A stretch of DNA of 64,000 nucleotides from Melieria omissa. Its lineage: Eukaryota > Arthropoda > Insecta > Diptera > Ulidiidae. The stretch is taken from assembly GCA_963971225.1 (NCBI GenBank), contig OZ020269.1, forward strand, positions 87,440,283 to 87,504,282, written 5' to 3'. The notes beneath the pieces are model-generated. The model was not told the DNA's origin, searched no databases, and worked only from the letters and a program-made list of their open reading frames with translations. Made by a program: the position numbers and the translations under genes. How positions within the stretch are numbered: the first letter of the stretch is position 1; the number at the start of each line of letters is the position of its first letter. Below are positions 24,561-37,699 of this stretch, one piece after another.

Positions 24561-27280
24561 TTTTTTCACACAAGACCTTAATTCATGTTCTGGTCTTCTA
24601 GACCACAAATTTAAAACATTTATGTCGAGACCCACTCAGATGTTGATATATGCGTGAAACTCGAGGTCATTTATAGTAACCTGGCATAGTCAGTTTTTAA
24701 TTTTCTTACCCGAAGTCCTTTTAGAAAGACTTAAAAAATTCAAGGACATACACTTTTCAAATATTTTATTAAATATTTGCGGTTTTGCAATGATTAAGAT
24801 ATGGATACCAAATGAAAGAGAAAATTCGTCTCCTTTTAACTACATTTTCTATTTTGAACTTTCAGAATCAAACTAGAATAAAATTTGGATGTATGAATCC
24901 GCAGGCTAAGATCCAAAACATTATTATTTTTCCTTACATATTTTGATCAAATTGAGTCAAAAGTGAGCCTCATAACTGAACAAAATACTGTGGTAAAGCA
25001 GTGAGTTGACTTCGAGTAAGTTTTTGTGCTTTAATTACTGCACCAGTTGGACCTTTTAAGATCGTAAGTGGAGATCTTTTCATAACTTTCTCCATAAAAT
25101 AGATGCACAAAGCTTCAGTTGTTACGCCTTGTAGCTTAAGCGATATCAAGAATCAATCAGTCAGTTAGTCAGTCAGCAGAAACAATTCTGTCTACACATG
25201 TAGACAATGCACAAGTCTCATGTAGATAATGAAAATATTAATACTGGCAATGTTATCATAAAGAAAATTGAGTTTAACAAATTTCAATCATAAAATTGCT
25301 TAAAAAATAATACAATGTTAAAATCAGACCTTCCTAAATAGATTTCGAAATCATAAACATTTTCCAACTCACACACTCACAACCAAAAATTTCTATCAGA
25401 AAAATAACAAACAAAAAAAAACAACTTCATTAAAAATGTTTCTCTTACAGCAAAATGACCAGGTCGCGAAAGCCCAAAAAAAGAGTCAGCAGAAAACTCA
25501 TTATCTTCTCTTTACTTTGTGAAATTTTAATTAGCCGCCCATTACACAGCGTGTCGATTATGGTGACATAGCGACATAGCTTGGCGAGTGCTGATGGATT
25601 TCTTACTGGTTGGTTCTTTTTTTTTTTAGCTCACTGCTGCAGCTGATTTAAGTTGGGTTTTTCAACACGACAACAGTCAAAAGGAAATAAGTTGCTAAAT
25701 TTGTTGGCTTTCATGGATTTGCGCACGACTTGGCCAACGGTTGCTCGGTGACCGACAAGGCTATGATGGCTTTGGCTGTTGCATTTACTTGAAAAGTCTG
25801 CCGAAATATAAACCAAATACGATTTTCTTCTTAGAAAAATGCCCAAAACCTAAAGAAGACAAAGAAGTTGTAATGACTTGCGAAAAAGGTTTCAAGGCAT
25901 GCAATGAAATTAATATCAAAGTCAACTTACAATTTTAATGAATGTAAAATCATTTAACTAAAATGTTTACATTTATTGAGAAATCATATAAATTTTTTAA
26001 CTATGCAATTTAGAGTGCAAAAACGCAGGGTTGGTTAGGGTCAACTATGGTGAACTGTGGCAGATATGAAAGAAAATGAAAAATAAAGTAGGTGTAGAAG
26101 TAAGATGAGTCGCGTTTGATAGCTCTGGGTGACATTTGGCAGAAGTGGGAGATCATATCATAAAATCATATTGAATTGTATGAGAGGCCACTTAGGAGTG
26201 TGAGACTGGGATGTGTTTGCAGTAATTATTTACAACGAGAAATGAATTTAGGTCAGTTTTGCTTTTTGTTCTTCGGTCCATGTCTCTGTTTGTGGGTCAT
26301 TTCTGCATTTTGTTCTTCTAGAAGCAAGTGCTAAGCAGATACGAGTATGAACAAATGTTTAAATTCCTCTCTAACTTTTTTCAAATTAAGCTGAATGCTT
26401 TGCCATATTGAGTTAAGTTCCATCTAGAAGCGCTCTTGACGCTTGAATACACAGTGAATTTTGTCTTCAATCGGTTACAATTTTTGCCTCTTAGCTTTTT
26501 AGTTGAGTTCCAATGATAAGAAGAATACCAAGAAGTTGAGATACAAAACGCAATACGAACCAAGTTTTTATTGTGATTCGAAAGAACTGATTACAAAAAT
26601 TTTGCGTTTCACTCACTCTCGAAGCTAGTTCTCATTTAATAAAAAAATATGTTTCTTTAGAGTTGCTCAGACGTTGCAATCTGTGTATGCAACAAGTTGA
26701 GTGAAAGTTGAAAATATTTTAATGTTTATATTCATACGAGAATATGTGCCGATTGAATCGGAGTCGGGGCAACTGCGTGGAACGCCATAAGCTCATCGCC
26801 CCACATATCTAGTTGACACACTCGACAAGTTGTTAGAGACAATAATTCTAACTGAATCCCCAAATGAATTTAGTTTAATTCTATTCAATTCGATTTACTA
26901 CTACAACAAACTATTCAAAGATAATTTTAAAAAATTGTACCATTATGAATAGTGTCCGCTCTACGATGCTCCCGAGGAGCGGCAGGTGACAACTGCTAGC
27001 AAGAGTTATAAGCTGATTCTAGCTTCTTTCTACGAAGCGCCAGTCACAATTTAGTCGAATAAATGCTGGTCTCGCAAACTGTTTGAAATGCGATAAGCCA
27101 AAACGCAGCAAATACTCGAAGGACGCTATGAGTGTTGCATGTTGATTGTAGTGAACCGAGAAACAAAATACTGTGATGTTCACAGGACGAAGATTATTTC
27201 GGGAATGAGAAAATATTTCAATTCAAATTTCAAACTTATGAATTTAAAACAATGGATTCCTACAATCGAACAGTTTATAC
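24561..27280. other. Unassigned spacer
   Basis: No gene, RNA or clear mobile element was recognised on either strand. TCAGTCAGTTAGTCAGTCAG occurs near 25156. Confidence 0.4.
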
Positions 27281-27289
27281 AGCTGGGAT

Positions 27290-27490
27290 ATATTTTTTCT
27301 TCGGTGTTCCCTCCTCTCCGGAGCATAGGGCCTCCACAAGACAGCCTTGTGTTGGTTACGTTAATCAGTTGTGCTATTCTGCCAGGGTAGGTGATTGGCC
27401 TGCCGCAGGTAGTCTTAAGTGATGGTGCCATCTAACGCCGCTCAGGAACGTCGCCTCCGCTCGTAGCGCCATCTGTTGTGAGGAGGTTAC
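27290..27490 (-). repeat. Possible LINE 3' region
   Basis: A GC-rich stretch with GATGGCGCTACGAGC, GGCAGGCCAATCACC and GTGGAGGCCCTATGCTCCGG on the minus strand. It resembles 3' ends of insect non-LTR elements, but no reading frame or boundary could be fixed. Confidence 0.25.
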
Positions 27491-28267
27491 AGCAAAATGG
27501 TTGGGGACCTCGCTATATGCTATTTACTATCACGCAGATATTCTAACGGGACGAAAAATACATTACCGTTGGTTCACAAAACGTAGAGGGTGAGACATAT
27601 AGGTGACACATAGTGGGGAGAATTTAGTATGACAGTGCCACTAGTGACTTACTGCATTGAGATCGTAATGATCATGTGAGCCAAGCACTCAGAACCGCTC
27701 TCTGATGAAATACTTAGTTAATATTACGAAACAGGAGGAGGTTTAATGTGTTAGAGCCACTGACGGAGCTACCTCCTCATTAAAAAAAAAGCACATGGCA
27801 AGTTTTTGACAAATTGTGCTGCAAATTGAAATGTCGAAAGGCGGCCTTAGAGCGTCTAATAGAAGCATAGGTACTCACTCAAGCATAATTACTCACTGAG
27901 CTTCTCGAACACACTCGGATCTATACAGGGTCCAATTCGCCTTACCACTTCTTTCGTGCAGCAGTTTTTATTCATACTTCGTCTCTGCAAAGTCATAGGT
28001 AACTTCATATCTGGTCACCACGTTCATTCCATCCGCACAAGTCAAACCTTCAGCAAACGCAGTGAAAAGATTTCACAATGGTGCCATGCGCGAGTTATGT
28101 TAAATAAAAAAAACGTTGGACAACTTTGGTTGAAACGAACTTTATTTCGTTGCTCTAAAGACAACAATTTACAATTCAATTTAAAATTTTTTGTCTGAGC
28201 CTAAAAATGCTAAACAGTTCGATTATGTTGAGCCATTTTTTGTTTAAGTTCTAAGTTGTAGTTAGTA

Positions 28268-28768
28268 CGTGGGCAGTCCGATAAGTACTTAGCCCCACCG
28301 CCCGATGGTGTCACTATCGAAAGAGAAATTTAGTATCGTGTAGTACATCCTCGTAGACGGCTACTGTCAAAATTTCAGCCATATTGGATTTGTAGTTTTG
28401 TTTTGACGAACGTGTCCGCGGATTTTAGAAAAATAGCAATATCGGTCGGTGATTCACCAAATTGGTCGCGCATTAGGCTACGAACAGCTGCCCCATCCCC
28501 GTATTCTCCAGATTTGGCCCCGTGTGACTGCTTTTTGTTTCCAAACTTAAAAAAGTCACTCGCCGGGCAGAAATTTGAGTCGAATGAGGAGGTTATCGCC
28601 GCCACGGAGGCCTCCAGAAAACGTATTTTTCAGATGGGTTAAAGAAGTTTGAGCATCGCTGGGTCAAGTGTATCGAGTTGAAAGGAGACTACGTTGAGAA
28701 ATAAATCACCAATTTTCCAAAATGTTCGTTTTTCTTTTGTAGGCTTAGTACTTATCGGACCACCCACG
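28268..28768 (+). mobile_element. Mariner, internally deleted (different subfamily)
   Basis: Inverted ends CGTGGG.AGTCCGATAAGTA (one or two mismatches) flanked by TA at 28266-28267 and 28769-28770; 501 bp. The plus strand encodes only the C-terminal transposase part: PYSPDLAPCDCFLFPNLKKS with the third catalytic position, NEEVIAATEA, and after a stop and frame change the family end KKFEHRWVKCIELKGDYVEK. The DNA-binding domain and the first two catalytic Asp are missing. Confidence 0.85.
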
Positions 28769-28770
28769 TA

Positions 28771-30950
28771 GGTATATGCAACTCGTGCGCATTGATTGCG
28801 AGTACAGGCTACCGGACACCGCATTCACCAACCCACTTAGCCAATACGCAAATCTATGGGGACCAACGTGTTAATAAATCAGTCCAAATCGACTGAGACG
28901 ATCGTCATTGTTAAGGTATTAATTTTACAATTAATTTTTTATTTTTTTTTTGGATTTTAGTTCACCTTTAATAAGTGCAACTTTTAGGAGAAAACATTTC
29001 TTTTTATTTTTTAATTAATTATTTTCTTAAATTTTTAGTTTTGTATTTTAAGCATTTAAATGTTTTTTATTAAACATAAACGTATTTGTAATACGCTTAA
29101 ATTATTCATATATGTAATCCGCAAAAATTAAAAAATATATAATATTCTTTATGAAAGGTGGATATAATATTCTTTATGAGGGATTAAGAATTAAAATTCA
29201 ACAAAAACTCCGCATAATTGCATTAAATTTTATTGATTTACAATTTGAAGCAAAGTGAAGTGTAAAATACTTTTTATAAAAATTTAAAATTCAATCAAGT
29301 CTGCATTTTTAAGCCCATAACTTTTTATCGATGCATTAACAAAAATTAAATAAATACTTTTAAATAAAAACTGAAACTTACAACGTACAAAATACATTTA
29401 AATATACCAACTGCAACTTTAAGCCGTCTGTTTGTGTGTTAGTATGTGTATTGCATTCGCCTTTTTTTTATTATTTTCTTCGGTAGAGTAATTGCGTTCT
29501 TTTACATATTTACTACTGACATGCACACAACTCATATGAACGATACATGCAACGCACCCAGCGCTATACATCAAGTAAACTAGGGACTTGCATGCACTCA
29601 CACACACACACACACACACACACACGCATCGTTGTGCATGTAATCCAGAAACATGCGAGCATAGTACAAATATGCGTATGTTTGTTTGTGTACTCGCATA
29701 TAGGGTGTTGCGTTACGGAACTCAAATTACCTGACTGATGTGTTGCAAGGCATTTTCATAAATTTTAAGCGCAATTAACTAACTTTAATGAATCGCTTGA
29801 TACCAGATGAAAATAAAAGAACTTGTTTGCCTTTGACTGTTTTGTGTTCTTTAATCGGTTTTATAGATTCCAAAAAGAAAGTTGGTAGAAAAATAATTGT
29901 AAAAAAATTTTACTAATTAGATACTTTTAGCAATAACGATAACGTGGGAACTAACGAGTTGAAAAAACAAACACTTTTGGTGCACTCTGAGGGATTAAAG
30001 AAACACATTGAAGAATCCAACACCATATTTTTGGAACCTGAGCGCTATGCAATTTCTGATTGTTTCAATTAGTTAAACAAAATTCGAAAAAAAAGACCTT
30101 CGGCAGTTCTTGAGGAGATAATTAGTCTATTTTTAAAGGCTGTTTTAGTAACAACTTCAAAAATTTATAGAAATTATTAAAAGCTTTTTTGAAGAAATGA
30201 AAAATGAGAAAGAAAGGGACAATCTAGACGAACTTCTGTGGGTCCCCTTTTACATTTATGAGATTTTTAAGTGATGTTCCTTTGTTTTTGTTGATAGTTT
30301 TTCAGTTATAGATACGGTTTGTCAAGAAAAGTTAATAAAAAACATAACCATTTTGTTATATGGTTCATTTTATTTTGAATTCTTGACTTTCGACATGCAA
30401 AAAGATGGTTACCTCAAACCATGGTTGCTCCTCTTATGATTTATATTTTTTACCGTCTTTTTGAACTTCACTCGTACATACACCAAGCACTCAAGTCGCA
30501 GTAAGTAAGTTTGAGCTTCCTCAAACATGACACCCTGTATGTGGCATAAAATTTAACGGCACTACGTGCATTGCATTCGTTTGCAATTATTTTTTCAACA
30601 GTAGCCGTAAAGTGTAGCTATGCATGTATGTTTTCATGTAAAAGTTTAACATAACCAAGAAGTAGCGTTTCAGTTCATTCTGGCTGAGCTATTTACTACC
30701 TATTTCTACGTAATATTTTTATAGAAACTTTGTCAAAAAAATATATAAATAATAAGTTAATATATTATTGTGTCCTGCGATTCCTTTTCCTCTAGTTGAA
30801 GAAGAAAGTCCAAGTCTCTTCTTACTGACTGTTCTCACAAAACACTTTGCAACTTGGCAGGATTTCACTCTGGACCATTTCCACATGTGAGCCATGCTCG
30901 CATGGTTCTTAAACGCACAAACTCCAGTATCCTGAAACCCATGTTAAGAT
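28771..30950. other. AT-rich spacer
   Basis: No gene recognised. A (CA)n microsatellite lies at about 29600-29625 and TATAATATTCTTTATGA is directly repeated near 29137-29180. Confidence 0.45.
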
Positions 30951-30959
30951 GAGCTGAAT

Positions 30960-31125
30960 ATATTTTTCAACACTTTTCAGATTTAACTTAAATTCGCTTA
31001 CGATCTTTGAGTAGTTTGAACGATTTTCTAGTGTTTTTAAAGCAGCTTGGCTGTCACTGCAGACCGCCAAGCGTATTCCCTCCAATTTTTACTCAATGAT
31101 CCAGCAGGACACATTCAGTATGGCA
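30960..31125 (-). pseudogene. LINE RNase H fragment beside a TTTTA array (copy 1)
   Basis: The minus strand reads IRLAVCSDSQAALKTLENRS, the Asp-containing core of a non-LTR retrotransposon RNase H domain, followed by NYSKIVSEFKLNLKSV. The frame closes upstream of this. The same fragment with the same junction to a TTTTA array recurs at 33560-33700. Confidence 0.65.
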
Positions 31126-31130
31126 TTTTG

Positions 31131-31785
31131 ATTTTATTTATTTTATTTTTGTTAATTATTTTATTTTACTTTATTTTATTTTATTTTATTTTATTTTATT
31201 TTATTTTATATTATTTTATTTTATTTTATTTTATTTTATTTTATTTTATTTTATTTATTTTATTTTTGTTAATTATTTTATTTATTTTATTTTATTTTAT
31301 TTTATTTTATTTTATTTTATTTTATTTTATTTTATTTTATTTTATTTTATTTTATTTTATTTTATTTTGTTTTATTTTATTTTATTTTATTTTATTTTAT
31401 TTTATTTTATTTTATTTTATTTTATTTTATTTTATTTTATTTTATTTTATTTCATTTTATTTTAATTTATTTTAATTTATTTTATTTTATTTTATTTTAT
31501 TTTATTTTATTTTATTTTATTTTATTTTATTTTATTTTATTTTATTTTATTTTGTTTTATGTTATTTTATTTTATTTTATTTTATTTTATTTTATTTTAT
31601 TTTATTTTATTTTATTTTATTTTATTTTATTTTATTTTATTTTATTTTATTTTATTTTATTTTATTTTATTTTATTTTATTTTATTTTATTTTATTTCAT
31701 TTCATTTCATTTTTAATTTATTTTATTTTATTTTTTAATTTAATTTAATTTTATTTAATTTAATTCATTTTATTTTTACTATTTA
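31131..31785. repeat. (TTTTA)n pentanucleotide array
   Basis: About 650 bp, mostly perfect TTTTA on the plus strand, with single-base variants and a short TTTCA run near 31695. The open frame through it (repeating Phe/Ile/Leu/Tyr) is an artefact of the repeat. Confidence 0.95.
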
Positions 31786-31789
31786 AAAA

Positions 31790-33540
31790 AAAATTTTTGA
31801 TAATTCATTTAATTGCAACTTTAGAAAAACATGGAATGCAAAAAATAAAATATATAAAATAAATGTCAATATGTGCACAGAAGAGCAGCAAAAAAATATT
31901 TTCAACTTGTACGTTCAATTATTTCAAAAAGTCGACTTGATTTTGTTGGTATTTATCGATTTATTTTATTTGTTAAGTATGTTTACTTCTTTTCGCTATG
32001 CAAAGTTTAACACTTAATGGTAACATGTTGTGGTTGTTGTTGTCGAAATGCTGCAGAATTCTCTAAACTTGCATATGTGTGGCCTGGATACGCCAGTTCT
32101 ATGCATGTTGCATACTAAGTTAACATTTGCTTGGGCTTTGCTCGCGCACAGGATACCAACACAACTATATATGTATGTGTATGTCTATTTATGTATGTAT
32201 GTGCTCATAAATGTTTGTATATTCAGTCAGGTGCGCATAAGTTCAAAGTTTCAAGTTGTTGGAATGCAAAAATTGTGTGTGGTTGTGTGTGTGTGTTTAT
32301 ATTTTAAAAGTTACAAAATTGTCGATTGTGCACTTTAAGTGCTTTTTAAGAAAAAGAAAGAAAGAAAATGTTTAATTTAAATACATATACAAAAATACAA
32401 ATTTCAGTAACATTTCTTTCTTGTGTTCTTAACTCTTGTGTGGGTTAAAGTGTAAAACGAACATAACCTAAAAAATCCATAAGCTACATAGTATTTGAAT
32501 GTATGCAATACATAATTTTCTGCAAAAACCTAAAATTCGTGTAACGTTATTTGAATTTTTGTTGCAAAAACTTTCGATTTAAGTTAAAAACTAACAACCT
32601 CAAAATTTCGTAAGCATCACAATGGATCTTCAAATTCGTTTTATAAAACACGTTTTATAAAACACGGCTTATTGAAGAACCCCCTTCGTATTAATCATTC
32701 AGCCTAATTAACTCAGCTTTGGCGCCCAAAAGTAAGCAACGTAATCATTAAATTAGCAAAAAATACACCAAATACTCACATTGCCGCTGCTTAGATGTGT
32801 AATTTCCTCTTATTTCCTCCCATATGTACAGCAAAAATTCAGCTCAAAAACTGCAACCAAAAAAATGAAATTAATTTTTAAATTCTTTAGAAAACACTGC
32901 GAGCCGTTTTCGTTGCAACGCTGTATCGCAGTATCGCAGCAAAAGCGACTAAAGCGAACATTTCATGTTCATTTTGACTTTCACTTGGGAGCATTTTGCC
33001 GCATGCGAAATATGACGACCGCGCAATGCATTGGTGCCGTCCGGCCGATATCGTCGCTGGGCAACGGCGCGCGCCTCGCTGCCACTGGGGCTTATTACTG
33101 GGCGCGTCGGGCCATTGCATATATGTGTGTTTGCGTGTGTGTGTTTAGAGTGCGCATGTGTGCATGTGTGCCGCTGCGATTGCCGCAGTTCATTATGGAT
33201 GCGCTGCGTTGAGGCGTGCGTTGCATAGATTCGACTGCTGCGGCTCTGCGCCACCGATTGTGCTGCCTGCTGTGGCCAACATGATTGCTGTTTGAGCTGT
33301 TACCACATCGATTGCCTGATTGCGGCAATGACGGTCGGTGGCTTGCTCGCCTGCTTTCCGGCATATTGCAGCAATGTGCAACAAAGCAACGCGTTGGCAT
33401 AGCGCTCGTGTTTCGTATCAATGTTTTGTCCAACTGGCACCAATTTTGCAAGAATACATAGTAAGGAATGGCCCAGAAGTGTAGTTTTCAAAAACAGTTT
33501 TTAATTTCGTTTTAATAAACATTTTATATTTTTATTTAAC
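31790..33540. other. Spacer with a GC-rich patch
   Basis: No gene recognised. The patch at about 32880-33450 has several overlapping ORFs on both strands (up to 143 codons), with low-complexity Cys/Val/His runs from TG repeats and no domain. It could be a regulatory region or untranslated exon of a gene outside the window; there is no direct evidence. Confidence 0.4.
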
Positions 33541-33559
33541 TTTAACTTATTTAACTTTA

Positions 33560-33700
33560 TTTAAGATTTAACTGACATTCGCTTAAGATGTTTGAGTAGT
33601 TTGATTTGGATTTTCTGGGGTCTTTTAAGCAGCTTGGCTGTCACTCCAGACCTCTATGCGTTTTCCCCGCAATTTCTACTCAATGATCCAGCAGGACACT
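33560..33700 (-). pseudogene. LINE RNase H fragment beside a TTTTA array (copy 2)
   Basis: The minus strand reads RIEVWSDSQAA followed by a stop, the same RNase H core as at 30960-31125. The two fragments share CAATGATCCAGCAGGACAC next to the array. Degenerate and non-functional. Confidence 0.65.
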
Positions 33701-33702
33701 AT

Positions 33703-34391
33703 CTATTTTATTTTATTTTATTTTATTTTATTTTATTTTATTTTATTTTATTTTATTTTATTTTATTTTATTTTAATTTATTTCATTTTTTTATTTTATT
33801 TTATTTTATTTCATTTCATTTCATTTCATTTCATTTCATTTCATTTCATTTCATTTCATTTCATTTTATTTTATTTTATTTTATTTTATTTTATTTTATT
33901 TTATTTTATTTTATTTTATTTTATTTTAATTTATTTCATTTTTTTTTTTATTTTATTTTATTTTATTTTATTTTATTTTATATTATTTTATTTTATTTTA
34001 TTTTATTTTAGTTTAGTTTAGTTTAGTTTAGTTTAGTTTAGTTTAGTTTAGTTTAGTTTAGTTTAGTTTAGTTTAGTTTAGTTTAGTTTAGTTTAGTTTA
34101 GTTTAGTTTAGTTTAGTTTAGTTTAGTTTAGTTTAGTTTAGTTTAGTTTAGTTTAGTTTAGTTTAGTTTAGTTTAGTTTAGTTTAGTTTAGTTTAGTTTA
34201 GTTTAGTTTAGTTTAGTTTAGTTTAGTTTAGTTTAGTTTAGTTTAGTTTAGTTTAGTTTAGTTTAGTTTAGTTTAGTTTAGTTTAGTTTAGTTTAGTTTA
34301 GTTTAGTTTAGTTTAGTTTAGTTTAGTTTAGTTTAGTTTAGTTTAGTTTAGTTTAGTTTAGTTTAGTTTAGTTTAGTTTAGTTTAGTTTAG

Positions 34392-34422
<31 letters not shown>

Positions 34423-34615
34423 TTATTTTATTTTATTTTATTTTATTTTATTTTATTTTATTTTATTTTATTTTATTTTATTTTACTGTATCTTAGTTTA
34501 TTTTATTTTAATTTATTTTATTATATTTTATTTCATTTGATTTGGTTTTATTTTATTTTTCTTAATTTTATTTTATTTTATTTTATTATATTTTATTTTA
34601 TTTTATTTGCTTTTC
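33703..34615. repeat. Composite pentanucleotide array: TTTTA, TTTCA, TTTAG
   Basis: Ordered blocks: TTTTA (33703-33775), TTTCA (about 33807-33865, near perfect), TTTTA (33866-34008 with a short break), TTTAG (about 34010-34419, some 80 perfect units), TTTTA again (34420-34485) and a variant tail to 34615. Block changes are sharp and stay in register. Confidence 0.95.
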
Positions 34616-35020
34616 AAAAACTTTTTTTAATTTAGTTTGAATAAAAATATTATATTAAATAAATATAATATATATAATAAATATTCAGAAGTTCAATTAA
34701 CATATATGAAATATAAGAAAATCAAGAGGTATCCTGGAGATTTCAGCACATCACTTTTCACAATCCTTGAAATTTAATAAAAACAAAAAGTGTTTCCACT
34801 CTTTGCTTTTCTCCTTTCTTTTTTCTTGTATCCAGATAACATTTTTGAGGTAATAAATTTTATAATTCAATCCTTAAATGCATGAAATACTTTCTTGTGT
34901 GTTCAAAAAATAAAATGGCTTTGAAATAATTTTTAAAAAAACTATTAAGTACCAACAAAAGCTTCTGGATTTTTTTTATTGTTTCAAAAAATGATATCGA
35001 GGTTTAATTTGAAGGTATAA
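34616..35020. other. AT-rich spacer
   Basis: No gene or repeat recognised. Confidence 0.4.
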
Positions 35021-35026
35021 CCTATA

Positions 35027-35627
35027 AAAGGTGACCAGATAAGCAGAGAAATTTACAAAAAAACAACAACGGTGTAAGACATAATATTGATTCTGACTTA
35101 ATTTTGAAGCTGCATTCATGTTATTCTGTGTGGAAGAGCACATCACTCAAATGGCCGCCTCGGCTTCACTGGTTGAATTGGTTTGTCTAATTTTTGATGA
35201 CTCGGTCCAATGTTTGCGATGTTATATCGATCATGATCGAGATGTTCTCAAATGTTGGCCTCGTACTTGTCCAAAGTGCTTAACTTGTTAGCGTTAACTA
35301 AGAACTTGACGTAACTCCAGAGTAAACAATGCAGAGGTGTCAAGTCGTGTCGCCGCAGCATTGATAGACTCTCGCCTTGAGATGACCCAGTCTCCAAATT
35401 TCTCTTTCACAACTTCGAACGTTTTGTCGCTTGTGTGGCATGTGGCGTTGTCCTGTTGGAACCACAGCTCGCATATGTCGAAGTCGACAAAGTCGTAAAA
35501 CAAAACATGATGCAACGGGAAACTACACTAAATATTTTGACTGAATATTTAAACTTCGTTGATATGTATATTTGACAGTTCCTGATACATCCTTATTAAA
35601 AAACTATCACTGCTATCTGGTCACCTT
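35027..35627 (-). mobile_element. Tc1/mariner-superfamily remnant
   Basis: Inverted ends AGGTGACCAGATA.GCAG at about 35029 and 35626. The minus strand encodes ELWFQQDNATCHTSDKT (second catalytic Asp region) and KEKFGDWVISRR, then a frameshift and a stretch recalling the third catalytic region (RRHDLTPLHCLLWSYVK), where the expected Asp is His. Internally deleted and inactive. The exact TA target bases are unclear. Confidence 0.7.
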
Positions 35628-36330
35628 ACATATTACCTATGCACTTGAGTGTTAAAGCATTGAAACCCGTATTTGCCAGAAAAAAAAGAAATTCCACCAC
35701 TACAAACAAGGAAAAGTGTGTTAAATAAATAAATTTTTTTTACTTGCATTTTTTATAAATAAATTTGTATTGACAGACGCTGACAAAGTTTGCATGTACA
35801 GTTATAACACATACTTACATTGTGTGTATGTATATGTGTGTGTGTGTCAAACAAGAAGATCAACAAAGAAGAAGAACAACAACAACACTATTTGCTGCAC
35901 ATAGGTGTTGCTGCAGCTAAGAAAAGTACAGACGCCAACGCAAACATGTAGCCAGACTGCTTGGAGCGTTGTCACACTTGCTCAGACATACATACATGAG
36001 TACATACATACATCAACACATACTTACTATCCCAATAAACAAAACACCTGTACACAAAACACCTGTACTTCATTACAAAAATCTTACATTACGTTTATTG
36101 AAAACATTCTAAAACACGTAATCCTGTAACTCCAGAATTTTTGATTTCGCTCATAAAATTAAACAATTTTAAGAAGCTTAAAAAAATATCTGCCGTCTAC
36201 AATTTTCGAAAACGTGTTTTTTTAGCCTGTGTAGCTAAACAAGTCTAACTGAAGGCGGACCTGAAACGTTGGAACTAGAAAATATGTTATATGCAATGCA
36301 AATCAAACTTTATTTTTTTTGAACAAAAAC
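35628..36330. other. Spacer
   Basis: TG- and CA-rich short runs; no gene recognised. Confidence 0.4.
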
Positions 36331-36332
36331 TA

Positions 36333-37074
36333 TCAGGTGTACAACTTTGCTTCCGCCGTTTTTTTCCAAAATGAAAAGCTTTATTGCGAAAAAGTGCTTA
36401 CAGATGTATTATTCAAAGTATTGTCCGTCGCTAGCGACAACTTTCTCCCATCTTTCCGGCAATTTTCGGATCCCGGCTCGAAAAAAGGAGTCCTCTTTTG
36501 ACGCTATCCATGAAGCAATCCATTTTTCCAATTCTTCGAAGGATTGAAAATGTTGATCTGCCAGGCCGTGTGCCATCGAACGGAATAGGTGGAAGTCAGA
36601 AGGGGCGACATCTGGGGAATACGGCGGGTGGGGCAAGACTTCCCATTTCAGCGTTTCCAGGTACTTTTTGACCACTTTTGCGACGTGAGGCCGCAAAAGT
36701 GGTCACCACCATGTTTGTCTTCGACATCGAAATCACCATTTTTAAAACGTTGAAACCACTCCCGACACGTTCTTTCACTCAGAGCAGCATCACCATAAGT
36801 TTCTGAGAGCATTCGATGCGCTTCAGCTGCATTTTTTTTCGAATTGTAACAGAAAAGTAAAACTTCCCGCAAATGGCGAGAATTGGGCACATAAACGGAC
36901 ATTTTCGAGCGTGAATAATACGAAAACAAGAACAACTGTCACTGAAACGGCGATGACAATTCGTTAGGCACTGTCCACACTCACTTTAAAGGCATTACCA
37001 TCTATGTATTTCAACCAGCCTCAGCCGGTACAGCCACCTATCGGAAAACGGCGGAAGCAAAGTTGTACACCTGA
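36333..37074 (-). mobile_element. Mariner, internally deleted, copy 2
   Basis: Same 742-bp derivative as at 15522-16263, with TA at 36331-36332 and 37075-37076. N-terminal part SVYVPNSRHLREVLLFCYNS to DVEDKHG, then the same deletion junction and the C-terminal MRPHVAKVVKKYLETLKWEV part in another frame. It differs from copy 1 by few bases, including one extra base at the junction and one fewer T in a T run. Confidence 0.9.
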
Positions 37075-37611
37075 TACACTACACAAAAAAATTGCACTTG
37101 GCTGCCCAGCTCCGCCTACAGACAGACTAACGAAATCTTTAAATTTGCATTTTCAAATACACTTCAGAAAATCAGTTTCAAAAGTTCACGATGAAGAATA
37201 GTTAATTTTACTCACAGATAATTTTTTAATTCGATGTGATCACTAGGAAATTTTATTTTAATTTTTTGTATTTACTATTCGACTGAAAATAAAAAAAAAA
37301 TGGAAAAATTTTTTTCAAAAAAAATTAAACTATATTAGTTTTAGCTCAATAGGTCTACAGGCGGTTTTGAGAATGAGAGGGTTAACTCATTAAGCTTCGA
37401 GTTGCTTAGTTGTGTTTATTTGGTTATAAAATTACATTATAAATATAAATTAGTCTGTTCTTGTTGAATCTTCTGAGCGTCGCTATGCATCAACTGAATA
37501 AAGTGTAACACTTGAAGCTTGTCCCCAGGTAATAGAACTTAGCTGGGAAATGTTAATGAGCTGGGAAATGAATGAAGGAAGGAAGGAAAAACTAAAAAAT
37601 ATGGAAATCCT

Positions 37612-37690
37612 TTAAGTGAGAATCGAACCCGCGACCTCTATACACATCCATTGGACATCCTGGTTGGACAGTTGACCACCAATACCGCCA
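37612..37690 (-). repeat. tRNA-like SINE head, relic
   Basis: The minus strand carries TGGTGGTCAACTG (A-box-like) and, further on, GAGGTCGCGGGTTCGATTC (B box). Same GAGG..GGTTC layout as the segments at 170-239 and 45.3 kb. No core or tail follows. Confidence 0.45.
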
Positions 37691-37699
37691 TCAGAATGC

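Noticed and set aside
31047..31475. Phe/Ile/Leu/Tyr-rich ORFs here and at 33592-34021 and 39396-39830, resembling membrane proteins
   Set aside because: They are read-through of TTTTA arrays, which lack stops in some frames; the apparent hydrophobic segments are artefacts.
32781..33451. GC-rich patch with overlapping ORFs (also 37970-38982, 52342-53476 and 62376-63380)
   Set aside because: ORFs overlap on both strands, carry CA/TG low complexity and show no domain; at most regulatory or untranslated sequence.
34010..34419. TTTAG array as an interstitial telomere
   Set aside because: The insect telomere unit is TTAGG and flies lack it; TTTAG fits as a variant of the neighbouring TTTTA array.
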